Source of the DNA: a bacterium 1xD42-67
GTDB lineage: Bacteria; Bacillota; Clostridia; Oscillospirales; Oscillospiraceae
Assembly: GCA_003612335.1 (NCBI GenBank)
Contig: RAYO01000035.1
Location: forward strand, 1-41,185
Length of the DNA stretch: 41,185 bases
Reading direction: 5' to 3'
This document shows positions 7,281 through 17,155 of this stretch, piece after piece (the stretch's first letter is position 1; each line of letters begins with the position of its first letter). Both the position numbers and the translations under genes were made by a program. The notes beneath the pieces were generated by a model, which saw nothing but the letters and a program-made list of their open reading frames with translations, ran no database searches and had not been told where the DNA came from.

Positions 7281-8510
7281 ATGGACGACCGAAACGACGG
7301 ACTTTGGCAGGGAGGGCCCTGGGAACAGCCCTCCCCCGCCTTCCCGATCCCGCCTGCGGTGCGGATCCCCCCTCCCGGCCGGCGGCGCCCTCTGCGGTCC
7401 CGGCAGCGGAGACGGCGCTGGCCCTGGTTCCTGGGGATCCTGTCCCTGGTGCTGGTCCTCTGCCTGTCCGCCCTCCTGCTGGACCGTCTCCTCTCCGACC
7501 GGGCCGCCCTCCGGGACTGGCCCCCCTCTGCCGGGGAGGACAGGAGGCCCAGGGAGGAGACACACAGCACCGAGCCCCCCGCCATCCCCCAGGCCGCCAC
7601 CGGCACGGGCGTGACAGTGTCTCTCCACCCCGTCCAGGGCGAGGGGCTGACCTACGCCCAGATCTATGAGCGGGCCCTGCCCTCTCTGGTCTCCATCGAA
7701 TCCAAAGGGGAGGAGGGCTACAGCGCCGGCAGCGGAGTGGTCCTCACCGAAGACGGCTATATCATCACCAACGCCCACGTGGTGGCAGGGGCCCGGGCGG
7801 TGGATGTGCTCCTCCAGGACAACCGGATCCTGCCCGCCGAACTGGTCGGCTTCGACGCGGTGGAGGACCTGGCCGTGCTGAAGATCCCGGCTCAGGGCCT
7901 GTCCCCCGCCAGGTTCGGCGACTCCAACGCCCTCCAGATCGGCGAGCCGGTGGCCGCCCTGGGGGATTCTCTGGGCTATCGGGCCACCATCACTGACGGG
8001 ATCGTCTCCGCCCTGGACCGGGAGGTAGAGGTGGACGGGGTCACGATGGCCCTGATCCAGACCAGCGCCGCGATCAACTTCGGCAACTCCGGCGGGCCCC
8101 TCCTCAACCAGGACGGTCAGGTGATGGGCATCAACACCATCAAGATCGTCACCGAGGACGGCTCCGCCGAGGGCCTGGGCTTCGCTATCCCCTCTGCCCG
8201 GGTGAAGTACGTGGTGGACCGGCTGATCGCCGGGGAGGAGGTCCGCCGGGGGATCTTCGGCTTCACCGTCAGCAAGATCCCCGTGGAGGGGGGCGGCCTG
8301 GAGCTGGTAGACGTGGAGGAGGACAGCGACGCCTGGGCCAAGGGCCTGCGGAAGGGGGACGTCCTCATTAAGGCCGACGGTGCCCCCATCACCGGGATCG
8401 AGGACCTGACCCGGATCAAGCAGGGCCTGGGCCCGGGGGACAGCGTGGCCCTCACTTACCTCCGGGACGGAGAGATCGTTATCGTGGATGTGGAGCTGAT
8501 CGAGGCATGA
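7281..8510 (+). CDS. htrA: HtrA/DegP-type membrane-anchored serine protease
   Basis: 409 aa. A short basic, proline-rich cytoplasmic tail precedes one membrane anchor (about 48-67). The trypsin-like domain follows, with H166 in ITNAHVVAG, D196 in DAVEDLAVL and S270 in NFGNSGGPLLN. A single PDZ domain (about 325-409) completes the protein. It degrades misfolded proteins on the outer face of the membrane. GGAGGTG lies 5 nt before the ATG at 7281; an in-frame ATG at 7242 lacks one. It sits 62 nt after the kinase gene and overlaps the NUDIX gene by 4 nt (ATGA), so the four genes are probably one operon. Linkage to a two-component system fits envelope-stress control. Confidence 0.93.
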   Translation: MDDRNDGLWQGGPWEQPSPAFPIPPAVRIPPPGRRRPLRSRQRRRRWPWFLGILSLVLVLCLSALLLDRLLSDRAALRDWPPSAGEDRRPREETHSTEPPAIPQAATGTGVTVSLHPVQGEGLTYAQIYERALPSLVSIESKGEEGYSAGSGVVLTEDGYIITNAHVVAGARAVDVLLQDNRILPAELVGFDAVEDLAVLKIPAQGLSPARFGDSNALQIGEPVAALGDSLGYRATITDGIVSALDREVEVDGVTMALIQTSAAINFGNSGGPLLNQDGQVMGINTIKIVTEDGSAEGLGFAIPSARVKYVVDRLIAGEEVRRGIFGFTVSKIPVEGGGLELVDVEEDSDAWAKGLRKGDVLIKADGAPITGIEDLTRIKQGLGPGDSVALTYLRDGEIVIVDVELIEA

Positions 8511-8974
8511 TCAATACGACATTGTGTTATATCCGACGGGGCGAGGAATATCTGATGCTCCACCGGATCAAGAAGGAGAACGACCTGAATCGGGACAAGT
8601 GGATCGGGATCGGAGGCAAGTTCCAGGACAAGGAGAGCCCCGAGGACTGCCTGCTCCGGGAGGCGGAGGAGGAGACGGGACTGATCCTCACCGACTACCG
8701 CTACCGGGGGATCGTCACCTTCGTCTCCGACCGCTGGCCCACCGAATATATGCACCTGTTCACCGCCGACGGCTTCACCGGCCAGCTGAAGGAGTGTGAC
8801 GAGGGGGTGCTGGAGTGGCTCCCCCGGGAGCGGCTGCTCCAGATCCCCCACTGGGAGGGGGACGCCATCTTTTTGGACCTGATCTGGAGAGACGCCCCAT
8901 TCTTCTCTCTCAAAGTGTGCTACGAGGGGGACCGGCTGGCCGGGGCCGTCTTGAACGGGAAGAAGATCAGATGA
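8507..8974 (+). CDS. NUDIX hydrolase (MutT-like)
   Basis: 155 aa with a clear Nudix box beginning GGKFQDKESPEDCLLREAEE and ending in ETGL, matching GX5EX7REUXEEXGU. Proteins of this length and style are annotated as 8-oxo-dGTP diphosphatases, which would cleanse oxidised nucleotides, but substrate is not readable from the motif. The start ATG overlaps the htrA stop (ATGA), indicating translational coupling. It is the last gene of the operon and is followed by the hairpin at 8978-9007. Confidence 0.85.
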   Translation: MINTTLCYIRRGEEYLMLHRIKKENDLNRDKWIGIGGKFQDKESPEDCLLREAEEETGLILTDYRYRGIVTFVSDRWPTEYMHLFTADGFTGQLKECDEGVLEWLPRERLLQIPHWEGDAIFLDLIWRDAPFFSLKVCYEGDRLAGAVLNGKKIR

Positions 8975-8977
8975 ACA

Positions 8978-9007
8978 CGCGGCCCCCGGCTCATGCCGGG
9001 GGCCGCG
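8978..9007. terminator. hairpin between convergent NUDIX and LCP genes
   Basis: A perfect 13-bp GC-rich stem (CGCGGCCCCCGGC with its complement) and TCAT loop, located between two convergent stop codons. U tracts are poor on both sides. Confidence 0.6.
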
Positions 9008-9012
9008 CTGTC

Positions 9013-10161
9013 TCATTTATAGGACGAGGCCTTGGCCAGACGCATATCCTCCAAGGTCAGGGGCCGGGTGTAGCATGGGATCATCCGGTTGACCATCTCC
9101 AGAGTGCCCTCCGGGTCCAGCTCATAGCAGTAGATGTATCCCCGATAGACCCCGTCCCCCCGGCCGGGGAGGGTGCCCGTCTCCACCCCTGTGGAGGGGT
9201 CCAGGTCGATGGCCTGGCCGGCGAAGTAGAGCATATCGTTCAGAGACAGGTCGGTGTCCACGTTCTTGTTGAAGGTCTCCACGAAGCTGTTGATCTTGGT
9301 GAGGCTGTTCCAGGACAGCACCTTCTTGGCCAGGGCGACGAGCAGCTTCTGCTGGGTCTGGGTGCGGCCCACGTCGGAGTAGCCGCTGCCGTCGTTGTTC
9401 TTCCGGAAGCGGGCCACCTCCATGGCCTGCTGGCCGTTCAATTTCTGCTGGCCCTGCTTATAGTGGATGTGGAGGTCCTGATAGGGGTCGTCGTAGTCCA
9501 TGTCGCAGGGGACATAGAAGTCCACGCCGCCCAGGTCGTCCACCAGGGAGATGAAGCCCTTGATGTTCACCTTGATGTAGTAGTCGATGGGGATCCCCAG
9601 CATGTGGGACACATCCTCGATCCGCTTGGCCAGCCCCCCCTTGCCGTAGACCAGGTGGGGATTGCCGCTCTCCCGGGCGACCAGGGTGTCTCTGGGGATG
9701 GAGATCACCCCCACGGTCTGCTCGTTGGTGTCGTAGCACAGCACCATCATGGTGTCGGTACGGTAGCCCTCCAGATCGGTGGCCGCCAGGAAGATATTGT
9801 AGACCCCTTTGCGGCGCTCCAGGACATCGTCCGGCGTCCCGCTGCCGTTCGTGCCGGAGCCGTCTACGATGGGGGACACCTGCCCCCCGGACTGGTCCGG
9901 CAGGCCCACGGGCTTCTGCTCCGGGACCTTCACCATCAGGCGGAGGCCCACATATACCGCTACGATCAGGGCGGACACCACTACCAGGACCTTATACAGC
10001 CCGATGAGCAGCGACACCGCCGGAGAGCGTCGGGGCCTTGCCGTCTTACGGGCGGGGGCCCGGCGCTTCTGGGGGGCCGGACGCCGGTCGTCCTGCCGAC
10101 GGGAGGGCCCTGCCCGGCGTCCCGACGGCCGCCGGGACACATCCATATATCTCTCTTCCAA
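9013..10161 (-). CDS. LytR-CpsA-Psr (LCP) family protein
   Basis: A membrane-anchored phosphotransferase that attaches teichoic acid or other anionic glycopolymers to peptidoglycan. A long Arg/Pro-rich cytoplasmic tail (about 1-45) precedes one membrane helix (about 48-72), a linker, then the LCP domain with GYRTDTMMVLCYD, ISIPRDTLV and VARFRKNNDG, which hold the conserved Asp/Arg residues. Start choice is uncertain. A TTG at 10161 follows GGGAGGGG, while the ATG five codons later (10146) has only GGAAGAG very close. The promoter at 10196-10224 is strong. It is monocistronic and convergent with the NUDIX gene. Confidence 0.88.
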   Translation of the reverse strand: MEERYMDVSRRPSGRRAGPSRRQDDRRPAPQKRRAPARKTARPRRSPAVSLLIGLYKVLVVVSALIVAVYVGLRLMVKVPEQKPVGLPDQSGGQVSPIVDGSGTNGSGTPDDVLERRKGVYNIFLAATDLEGYRTDTMMVLCYDTNEQTVGVISIPRDTLVARESGNPHLVYGKGGLAKRIEDVSHMLGIPIDYYIKVNIKGFISLVDDLGGVDFYVPCDMDYDDPYQDLHIHYKQGQQKLNGQQAMEVARFRKNNDGSGYSDVGRTQTQQKLLVALAKKVLSWNSLTKINSFVETFNKNVDTDLSLNDMLYFAGQAIDLDPSTGVETGTLPGRGDGVYRGYIYCYELDPEGTLEMVNRMIPCYTRPLTLEDMRLAKASSYK

Positions 10162-10195
10162 TCAAGGGTCCCCTCCCAGGTCATGATCCTTTACA

Positions 10196-10224
10196 AGTAT
10201 ACTCAGTTCGATCCCCTTCGGCAA
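10196..10224 (-). promoter_or_regulatory. sigma-A type promoter for the LCP gene
   Basis: Minus strand: TTGCCG (10219-10224), 17 bp, TATACT (10196-10201). Confidence 0.65.
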
Positions 10225-10274
10225 GAGATATCGGAGCAATTCATAAAAAATTAAGAATCATGCCGCACTGTCGA

Positions 10275-10303
10275 AACGGGCCCCGCCGCCGGCGGGGCCC
10301 GTT
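10275..10303 (-). terminator. terminator of the sigma/anti-sigma operon
   Basis: A perfect 13-bp stem AACGGGCCCCGCC/GGCGGGGCCCGTT with a 3-nt loop lies 4 nt after the anti-sigma stop codon. On the minus strand it is followed by a short TTTC run. Confidence 0.7.
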
Positions 10304-10307
10304 GGAT

Positions 10308-11741
10308 CTAGAGGGTCTCCTCCACGATCGCCCACACCTGCTCCGCCGTCAGGCCGGAGAAGGTGTAGGAGACCACCGTGCCGTCGTCATGGAGGACCTT
10401 GAAATGGAAGGAGGAGCCGCCGGTATCCTTGCCCACCTGCCGGGCCCGGACCGTCTCCAGGGACATGTCCCGGGCCCGGAAGGTGACCGAATAGAAGTCC
10501 AGCACATACTCCTCCGGCACGCTGTCGCACCAGGGGATCTCATACAGCCGGGTGTCGTAGCTGGCCGGGACGGCGATGTCCACCGGGACGGGGAGGTCGG
10601 CATCGCCGTCCTCGGGGAGGGAGACCGAGATGGCCACGTCGTCATACCCCATGGGCCTGCGCCAGAGCAAGAACAGGCCGTTCCATCCCCCCTCCTGATA
10701 GCTGAGCCGGCCCTCGAACTCCGAAAAGCCATCCGGTCCGGAGGCGGGCAGGTAGGGGGCGAACTCGGATTCCTGCCGGGCCTGGGCCAGGGCAGAGAAG
10801 CTCTCCTCCCGCCAGGCGGGGATGTCCTCGTCGACCATCAGGTGGTCCAGGTACAACCCGCCGTCGCTCACGAGGGCCTGGCGGACGAACAAGGTGTTGA
10901 ACCAGATCTCCCCGTCCAGGCCCTCCTCCGGTCTGCCGTTATCCCAGCTCTCGAACCGGACGCCGACCTCATCCTTGGTCAGGAACTCGCTGCCGCAGGT
11001 GTAGGAGGTCCCGTCCGCCCCCTCGCTCTGCCGGTACCAGCCCGCCACCTCCACCCCGAAGACCTGGGTGGTCTGGTCCGTCTCGGTGGGGATACATCCG
11101 TAGGGGGGGATCCGGCCGGGGCTCATGGTGAGGGTGAAACCGGCCTTCTCCTTCTCCCCCCGGACATACAGGTCCTGGAGCTCCCCCTGGCCGTTGTAGT
11201 GGGCCTGGCCCCGGACCGTGTACCCTGTCCAGGACAGGGCCCAGGGCAGGTCGCAATCCGCCCCCTCCGGCTTCCCCTCAGGGCCCCAGAGGATCCGCTG
11301 GATGTCCGCCTTCTCCAGGTCCCTCCAAAACTCCCCCGGCTCACGGGCCAGGACCATGTCCGCCGTCACCTCCATGATGCCGCTCACATCCGTGTAGCGG
11401 ATATCGGGCATCGCATAGAAGGCTGTGTGCTGCCCGTCCTCCATTTCCGGCCCTGAGACCAGGAAGCAGCCGTCTGGGGGCGCTGCGTCCGTCTCCTCGA
11501 GGAGGGGGCCATGATCGGCGGTGAACGGACCCGAGCTTTGGGACGGCGCAGGCCCCGGCGGGGGAGCGGAGGCCAGCCGCCACGCCCCCACGGCGACGAT
11601 CAGGGCGGTGCAGGCGGCCAGGGCCCCATACCTGGCCCAGGCGGGGCCGGAGCGGCCCGTCGAGGGCTCCAGCTCCAGCAGCCTCTCGTGGACCTCTGGG
11701 GAGATCCCCTGCCGGTCCATATACATTTTGTAATGTTTCAT
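10308..11741 (-). CDS. putative membrane anti-sigma factor
   Basis: 477 aa with no family I can name firmly. A short N-terminal cytoplasmic part (about 1-35, MKHYKMYMDRQGISPEVHER) precedes a single membrane helix (about 36-53) and a large extracytoplasmic region of roughly 420 residues rich in Trp, Tyr and acidic residues. It lies immediately downstream of an ECF sigma gene on the same strand. Position and topology fit an anti-sigma factor that holds the sigma factor at the membrane, but no zinc-binding anti-sigma motif is visible. AAGGAGA is well placed before the ATG at 11741. A REP-like palindrome (11768-11826) separates it from the sigma gene. Confidence 0.6.
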   Translation of the reverse strand: MKHYKMYMDRQGISPEVHERLLELEPSTGRSGPAWARYGALAACTALIVAVGAWRLASAPPPGPAPSQSSGPFTADHGPLLEETDAAPPDGCFLVSGPEMEDGQHTAFYAMPDIRYTDVSGIMEVTADMVLAREPGEFWRDLEKADIQRILWGPEGKPEGADCDLPWALSWTGYTVRGQAHYNGQGELQDLYVRGEKEKAGFTLTMSPGRIPPYGCIPTETDQTTQVFGVEVAGWYRQSEGADGTSYTCGSEFLTKDEVGVRFESWDNGRPEEGLDGEIWFNTLFVRQALVSDGGLYLDHLMVDEDIPAWREESFSALAQARQESEFAPYLPASGPDGFSEFEGRLSYQEGGWNGLFLLWRRPMGYDDVAISVSLPEDGDADLPVPVDIAVPASYDTRLYEIPWCDSVPEEYVLDFYSVTFRARDMSLETVRARQVGKDTGGSSFHFKVLHDDGTVVSYTFSGLTAEQVWAIVEETL

Positions 11742-11767
11742 GGTGTTTCTCCTTTTCGTTGCGGATC

Positions 11768-11826
11768 TGTAGGGCGGGACCGCCGCTTTCGGCATCATGC
11801 AGCGCTGCGAACGGCGCGCCCTACAC
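11768..11826. repeat. REP-like palindromic element R1
   Basis: Begins TGTAGGGCGGGAC and ends GGCGCGCCCTACA, with an internal GCAGCGCTGC palindrome. It lies between the sigma and anti-sigma genes and its right end contains the TAG stop of the sigma gene. It is related in termini to R2-R7 of this window. Confidence 0.7.
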
Positions 11827-12285
11827 CTCCAGCAGCTTTCTCAGCCGCTCCCGGGCCCGGGACAGCCGGGAGCGGACCGTTCCTGGACGGACGCCCAGCA
11901 TCCCGGCGATCTCATCGGTGGTATAGCCCTCGTAGTAGTGCAGGTGGATTGCCGCCCGGTCCTCCGGGGGGAGGGAGAACAGCTCCTCCAGCTCCTCCCG
12001 TTCCTCCGGACCGGGGACGGGGAGGGCGTCGGGCAGGGGCCCCACCCGCCGCCAGGCCAGGCGAAGGCGGCTCTTACAGCCGTTGACCAGCACCCGCATG
12101 AGCCAGGCGGAGGGGCTGTCCAGATCCCGGGGGGCCTTTTCCAGATAGCGGACGAAGGCGTCCTGGACGGCGTCCTCCGCCTCCTGGGGGTGGCCCAGGA
12201 TGGCCAGAGCGGCCCGGTATAAGCGGTCTTCGTTCTGAGCGGCGAGCGCCTCCAGATCCACCGGCCGGCTGGATCTCTGAGACAT
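11821..12285 (-). CDS. ECF-type RNA polymerase sigma factor
   Basis: 154 aa. Region 2 is recognisable from AEDAVQDAFVRYLEKAP. Region 4 contains LPPEDRAAIHLHYYEGYTT followed by the helix-turn-helix DEIAGMLGVRPGTVRSRLSR. The length is typical of small sigma-70 family members. AAGGAGGTGG stands 7 nt before the ATG at 12285. The next gene is the presumed anti-sigma factor. An ECF-type promoter just upstream (12310-12338) suggests autoregulation, and a near-identical -10 region precedes the serpin gene. The stop codon TAG and preceding Val codon (GTG) coincide with the end of REP-like element R1. Confidence 0.9.
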   Translation of the reverse strand: MSQRSSRPVDLEALAAQNEDRLYRAALAILGHPQEAEDAVQDAFVRYLEKAPRDLDSPSAWLMRVLVNGCKSRLRLAWRRVGPLPDALPVPGPEEREELEELFSLPPEDRAAIHLHYYEGYTTDEIAGMLGVRPGTVRSRLSRARERLRKLLEV

Positions 12286-12309
12286 GGGCGCCACCTCCTT
12301 CCATCTATA

Positions 12310-12338
12310 TAGACGTCTCAGGGCCGGGATCTGCTGCA
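12310..12338 (-). promoter_or_regulatory. ECF-type promoter of the sigma operon
   Basis: Minus strand: TGCAGC (12333-12338), 17 bp, CGTCTA (12310-12315) followed by TATAGA. It resembles TGCAAC-N16-CGTC promoters of Bacillus ECF sigma factors. The -10 context CGTCTANATAGA is shared with the serpin promoter at 22793-22820. Confidence 0.55.
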
Positions 12339-12427
12339 CGGAAGGAGAAAAAAGTGGATCCCAGGCCCGGGGCCGCCCGCCCCGGCAAAAATCTCCAGCA
12401 AGATCCTGCGATTTTTCCTGATCCCCC

Positions 12428-12456
12428 TTGCCAAAAGGAAAAAAATAAGGTACAAT
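12428..12456 (+). promoter_or_regulatory. sigma-A type promoter for efp
   Basis: TTGCCA (12428-12433), 17 bp, TACAAT (12451-12456). Confidence 0.7.
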
Positions 12457-12498
12457 AGATCAGCCTAACTAAAATGTCTACAATGGAGGATGATCCCT

Positions 12499-13068
12499 AT
12501 GGCAATGATCTCTGCCAGCGATTTCCGTAACGGCGTGACCTTCGAGATGGACGGGAAGGTCATGCAGGTCGTGGAGTTCCAGCACGTCAAGCCCGGCAAG
12601 GGGGCGGCTTTCGTCCGCACCAAGATGAAGAACGTCATCACCGGCGGCGTGACCGAGACCTCTTTCAACCCCACCGCCAAGTTCGAGCAGGCTTTCGTCG
12701 AGCGCAAGGACATGGACTACAGCTACAGCGACGGCGATCTGTACTACTTCATGGACCCCGAGTCCTTCGACATGATCCCCATCGGCAAGGACCTGCTGGG
12801 GGACAGCTTCAAGTTCGTCAAGGAGAACATGAGCTGCAAGATCATGTCCTACAAGGGCAGCGTCTTCGGCGTGGAGCCCCCCAACTTCGTAGAGCTGGAG
12901 GTCACCGAGACCGATCCCGGCTTCAAGGGCGACACCGCCACCAACGTGACCAAGCCCGCCACCCTGGAGACCGGCGCCGAGATCAAGGTCCCCCTGTTCA
13001 TCAACCCCGGCGACAAGATCAAGATCGACACCCGCACCGGCGAGTACCTGGAGCGCTGCAAGGCGTGA
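12499..13068 (+). CDS. efp: translation elongation factor P
   Basis: 189 aa, close to the usual 185, with three beta-barrel domains. EF-P enters the ribosomal E site and relieves stalling at proline runs. K34 in the loop [10 protein letters not shown] is the residue that is modified in other bacteria. The C-terminal signature [18 protein letters not shown] is intact. GGAGG at 12484-12488 lies 10 nt before the chosen ATG at 12499. An ATG at 12490 is too close and the one at 12505 too far. The gene has its own promoter and is followed by REP-like element R2 and a zinc-ribbon gene. Confidence 0.97.
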   Translation: MAMISASDFRNGVTFEMDGKVMQVVEFQHVKPGKGAAFVRTKMKNVITGGVTETSFNPTAKFEQAFVERKDMDYSYSDGDLYYFMDPESFDMIPIGKDLLGDSFKFVKENMSCKIMSYKGSVFGVEPPNFVELEVTETDPGFKGDTATNVTKPATLETGAEIKVPLFINPGDKIKIDTRTGEYLERCKA

Positions 13069-13078
13069 TTCCTTTTTA

Positions 13079-13142
13079 GCAGGGGCGGATATCGTCCGCC
13101 GCGACATGATGACCGCAGTCCGGGCGGATGATGTCCGCCCCG
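13079..13142. repeat. REP-like palindromic element R2
   Basis: Left part AGGGGCGGATATCGTCCGCC, right part GGGCGGATGATGTCCGCCCC. Each half is itself an imperfect palindrome. It lies between efp and the zinc-ribbon gene. Confidence 0.7.
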
Positions 13143-13170
13143 CGGTCTGCAGCTTGGAAAGGAGCGTATC

Positions 13171-13563
13171 ATGACTATTTCCGAAAAAGTCGCTTACCTG
13201 AAGGGGCTGGCCGAGGGGCTGGACCTGGATACCACGAAGTCTAAAGAGGGCAAGCTGATCTCTGTGATGATCGGGATCCTGGAGGACCTGGCCATCTCCG
13301 TGGAGGATCTGGAGGACAACGCCCTGGATCTGGGCGAGGAGATCGACGTGCTCTCCGACGACCTGGCCGACGTGGAGGCCGAGGTCTTCGACGAGGACGA
13401 GGAAGACTGGTTCGAGGTGGAGTGCCCCTCCTGCGGCGCCGACATCCTGGTGGACGACGAGGCCCTGGCCGCCGGCGAGGTGGAGTGCCCCTCCTGCGGC
13501 ACCCGCTACGCCATGGACCTCTCTGACGACGAGGAAGAGGAAGACGCGCCTGCGGAGGAGTGA
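13171..13563 (+). CDS. CD1247-type small acidic zinc-ribbon protein
   Basis: 130 aa and very acidic. The N-terminal half (MTISEKVAYLKGLAEGLDLD onward, to about 75) is helical and resembles the clostridial CD1247 N-terminal domain family. The C-terminal part has two CPSCG knuckles (about residues 88 and 108), the four Cys of a zinc ribbon. It ends in an Asp/Glu-rich tail. AAAGGAGCG is well placed before the ATG. No biochemical function is known to me. It may be cotranscribed with efp across R2, and it ends at the strong terminator at 13591-13624. Confidence 0.75.
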   Translation: MTISEKVAYLKGLAEGLDLDTTKSKEGKLISVMIGILEDLAISVEDLEDNALDLGEEIDVLSDDLADVEAEVFDEDEEDWFEVECPSCGADILVDDEALAAGEVECPSCGTRYAMDLSDDEEEEDAPAEE

Positions 13564-13590
13564 GCCTCCGATCCTTTCGGACAAAAGAGA

Positions 13591-13624
13591 GCAGGGACCG
13601 CTCAGCGCGGTCCCTGCTTTTTTA
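13591..13624 (+). terminator. rho-independent terminator
   Basis: An 11-bp stem GCAGGGACCGC/GCGGTCCCTGC, 5-nt loop, then a run of seven T (13618-13624). It ends the zinc-ribbon gene and abuts the stop of the convergent 48-aa gene. Confidence 0.9.
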
Positions 13625-13768
13625 TTTATCTGATGACATATAGACGTCTTCCGCTGCACGGCTGGCCAGCTCGAGCCGGGTCAGCGCCCCCTGATAGTCA
13701 TGAGCTTCCAGCATCTCCATGGCGTCGGTGACCGCGTTGAACAGGATATGATACATTTTTTCGTACAT
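13622..13768 (-). CDS. 48-aa small protein, paralog of the one at 29335
   Basis: Encodes a helical protein starting MYEKMYHILFNAVTDAMEML and ending AEDVYMSSDK. AAGGAGG is ideally placed before the ATG at 13768, and a good sigma-A promoter (13831-13858) lies upstream. It aligns end to end with the 49-aa product at 29335-29484 (YxxxYHxLFNAxTDxxxxL.. then A..AE). Short proteins of this look occur in accessory regions of clostridia; I know no function. It is divergent from an HTH gene, as is its paralog. Confidence 0.75.
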   Translation of the reverse strand: MYEKMYHILFNAVTDAMEMLEAHDYQGALTRLELASRAAEDVYMSSDK

Positions 13769-13830
13769 GTCTTGACCTCCTTAGCCCCTCGATGGGGGCC
13801 TTTTTTGTCGTTTCCTGTCGCTTCATCATT

Positions 13831-13858
13831 ATTGTACCATTAAAATTCATTCTGTCAA
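13831..13858 (-). promoter_or_regulatory. sigma-A type promoter for the 48-aa gene
   Basis: Minus strand: TTGACA (13853-13858), 16 bp, TACAAT (13831-13836). The leader contains a GC hairpin (GCCCCTCGATGGGGGC region) just before the ribosome-binding site. Confidence 0.65.
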
Positions 13859-13898
13859 GATGGATATCCACTTTTTCACATTGTTATTTCATCTTCGA

Positions 13899-13926
13899 GA
13901 TCACCTTATACTATGATACGGTGATC
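13899..13926. promoter_or_regulatory. palindromic operator over the HTH gene promoter
   Basis: GATCACC and GGTGATC are perfect inverted 7-mers centred on TATACTATGAT, the only -10-like sequence for the HTH gene. The geometry suggests autorepression. The ATG follows only 3 nt after the palindrome. Confidence 0.45.
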
Positions 13927-13928
13927 AT

Positions 13929-14156
13929 ATGGATAGAGCACAGATCAAAAAATACGAGGCACTTGGCGCAAATGTGTACTACTATCGTCGTAAACGTAAG
14001 CTGACACAGGACCAGCTTTCAGAAATGATAGGGATAGAACCCAACCATATGAGCAATATCGAGTTGGCAAAAGTCGGTGCATCGTTAGACGTCATCTTCC
14101 GCATCTCTGACGCCCTGGAGGTGCCCGTCCACAAGCTCTTCGAGTTTCGGGACTGA
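13929..14156 (+). CDS. HTH (Cro/CI, XRE) regulator
   Basis: 75 aa, essentially one HTH_3 domain. LTQDQLSEMIGIEPNHMSNI carries the two helices, and the protein ends LEVPVHKLFEFRD. It lacks any extra sensor domain. The -10-like sequence ends about 12-17 nt before the ATG and there is no ribosome-binding site, so the mRNA is probably leaderless or nearly so. Codons are more AT-rich than in neighbours (for example tatcgtcgtaaacgtaag), which suggests recent acquisition. It is divergent from the 48-aa gene and may control both. It is followed by repeat M1. Confidence 0.85.
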   Translation: MDRAQIKKYEALGANVYYYRRKRKLTQDQLSEMIGIEPNHMSNIELAKVGASLDVIFRISDALEVPVHKLFEFRD

Positions 14157-14243
14157 GCCCTGTCCCGCCCACGTGAGACCCCCGTCCCCCGCAGGGCAAG
14201 GAGGTTTATGGCGCTCTCTATCCTGTTGCTGCTGTTTCAACGG

Positions 14244-14310
14244 TCTTGGCTCCCCCTTTGGGGGAGCTGTCAGCCGTCAGGCTGACTGAGAGGGCCTCCC
14301 CGCCGCAGCG
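14244..14310. repeat. M-family double-hairpin repeat, copy M1
   Basis: GGCTCCCCCTTTGGGGGAGC forms one hairpin and CAGCCGTCAGGCTG a second, followed by ACTGAGAGGGCCTCCCCGCC. The same order, inverted, occurs at 29571-29627 with a different but still paired second stem. This kind of interspersed repeat is familiar from Faecalibacterium-like and Oscillospiraceae genomes. Confidence 0.75.
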
Positions 14311-14313
14311 GAC

Positions 14314-14341
14314 AAAGCTCCTTTCCCAAAGGAGCTTTTTT
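14314..14341 (+). terminator. rho-independent terminator
   Basis: AAAGCTCCTTT, 3-nt loop, AAAGGAGCTTT, then T residues. It insulates clpB from upstream transcription. Confidence 0.8.
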
Positions 14342-14367
14342 CATGCTTGGGTGGCAGGGAGATGATG

Positions 14368-14394
14368 TTAGCACTCCCATATATAGAGTGCTAA
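14368..14394. promoter_or_regulatory. CIRCE operator (HrcA binding site)
   Basis: TTAGCACTC, 9-nt spacer, GAGTGCTAA: an exact match to the CIRCE consensus. HrcA bound here would repress clpB outside heat stress. It lies immediately upstream of the promoter rather than over it. Confidence 0.92.
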
Positions 14395-14397
14395 AAA

Positions 14398-14440
14398 TTC
14401 ACGATCTGTTCATGAAAACTCCGCCGGAGCGGCCTATACT
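14398..14440 (+). promoter_or_regulatory. clpB promoter with direct-repeat box
   Basis: TTCACGATCTGTTCATGA (14398-14415) repeats with 11-bp period. TATACT (14435-14440) begins 26 bp after the second half-site. Architecture matches the response-regulator promoter at 4812-4853. Confidence 0.55.
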
Positions 14441-14479
14441 ACAAGCATACCGCAGGCTATCCCAGAAAGGAGCGTCATC

Positions 14480-17074
<2,595 letters not shown>

Positions 17075-17092
17075 ATACGATAGATGCGATGA

Positions 17093-17134
17093 GCCCCGCT
17101 CCTCCTGTTGGAGGAGCGGGGCCGTATCTTTTTT
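17093..17134 (+). terminator. clpB terminator
   Basis: A 13-bp stem GCCCCGCTCCTCC/GGAGGAGCGGGGC with TGTT loop, then CGTATCTTTTTT. Confidence 0.9.
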
Positions 17135-17155
17135 CCTGTTATGTCCAGAGGGAAC

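Noticed and set aside
12849..13172. 107-aa minus-strand frame across efp and the following spacer
   Set aside because: Antisense to efp and to repeat R2; no promoter or ribosome-binding site.
13638..13666. ATAGACGTCTTCCGCTGCACGG resembling the ECF promoter of the sigma operon
   Set aside because: It lies inside the 48-aa coding sequence and the two elements are only about 5 bp apart, so it cannot be an ECF promoter.
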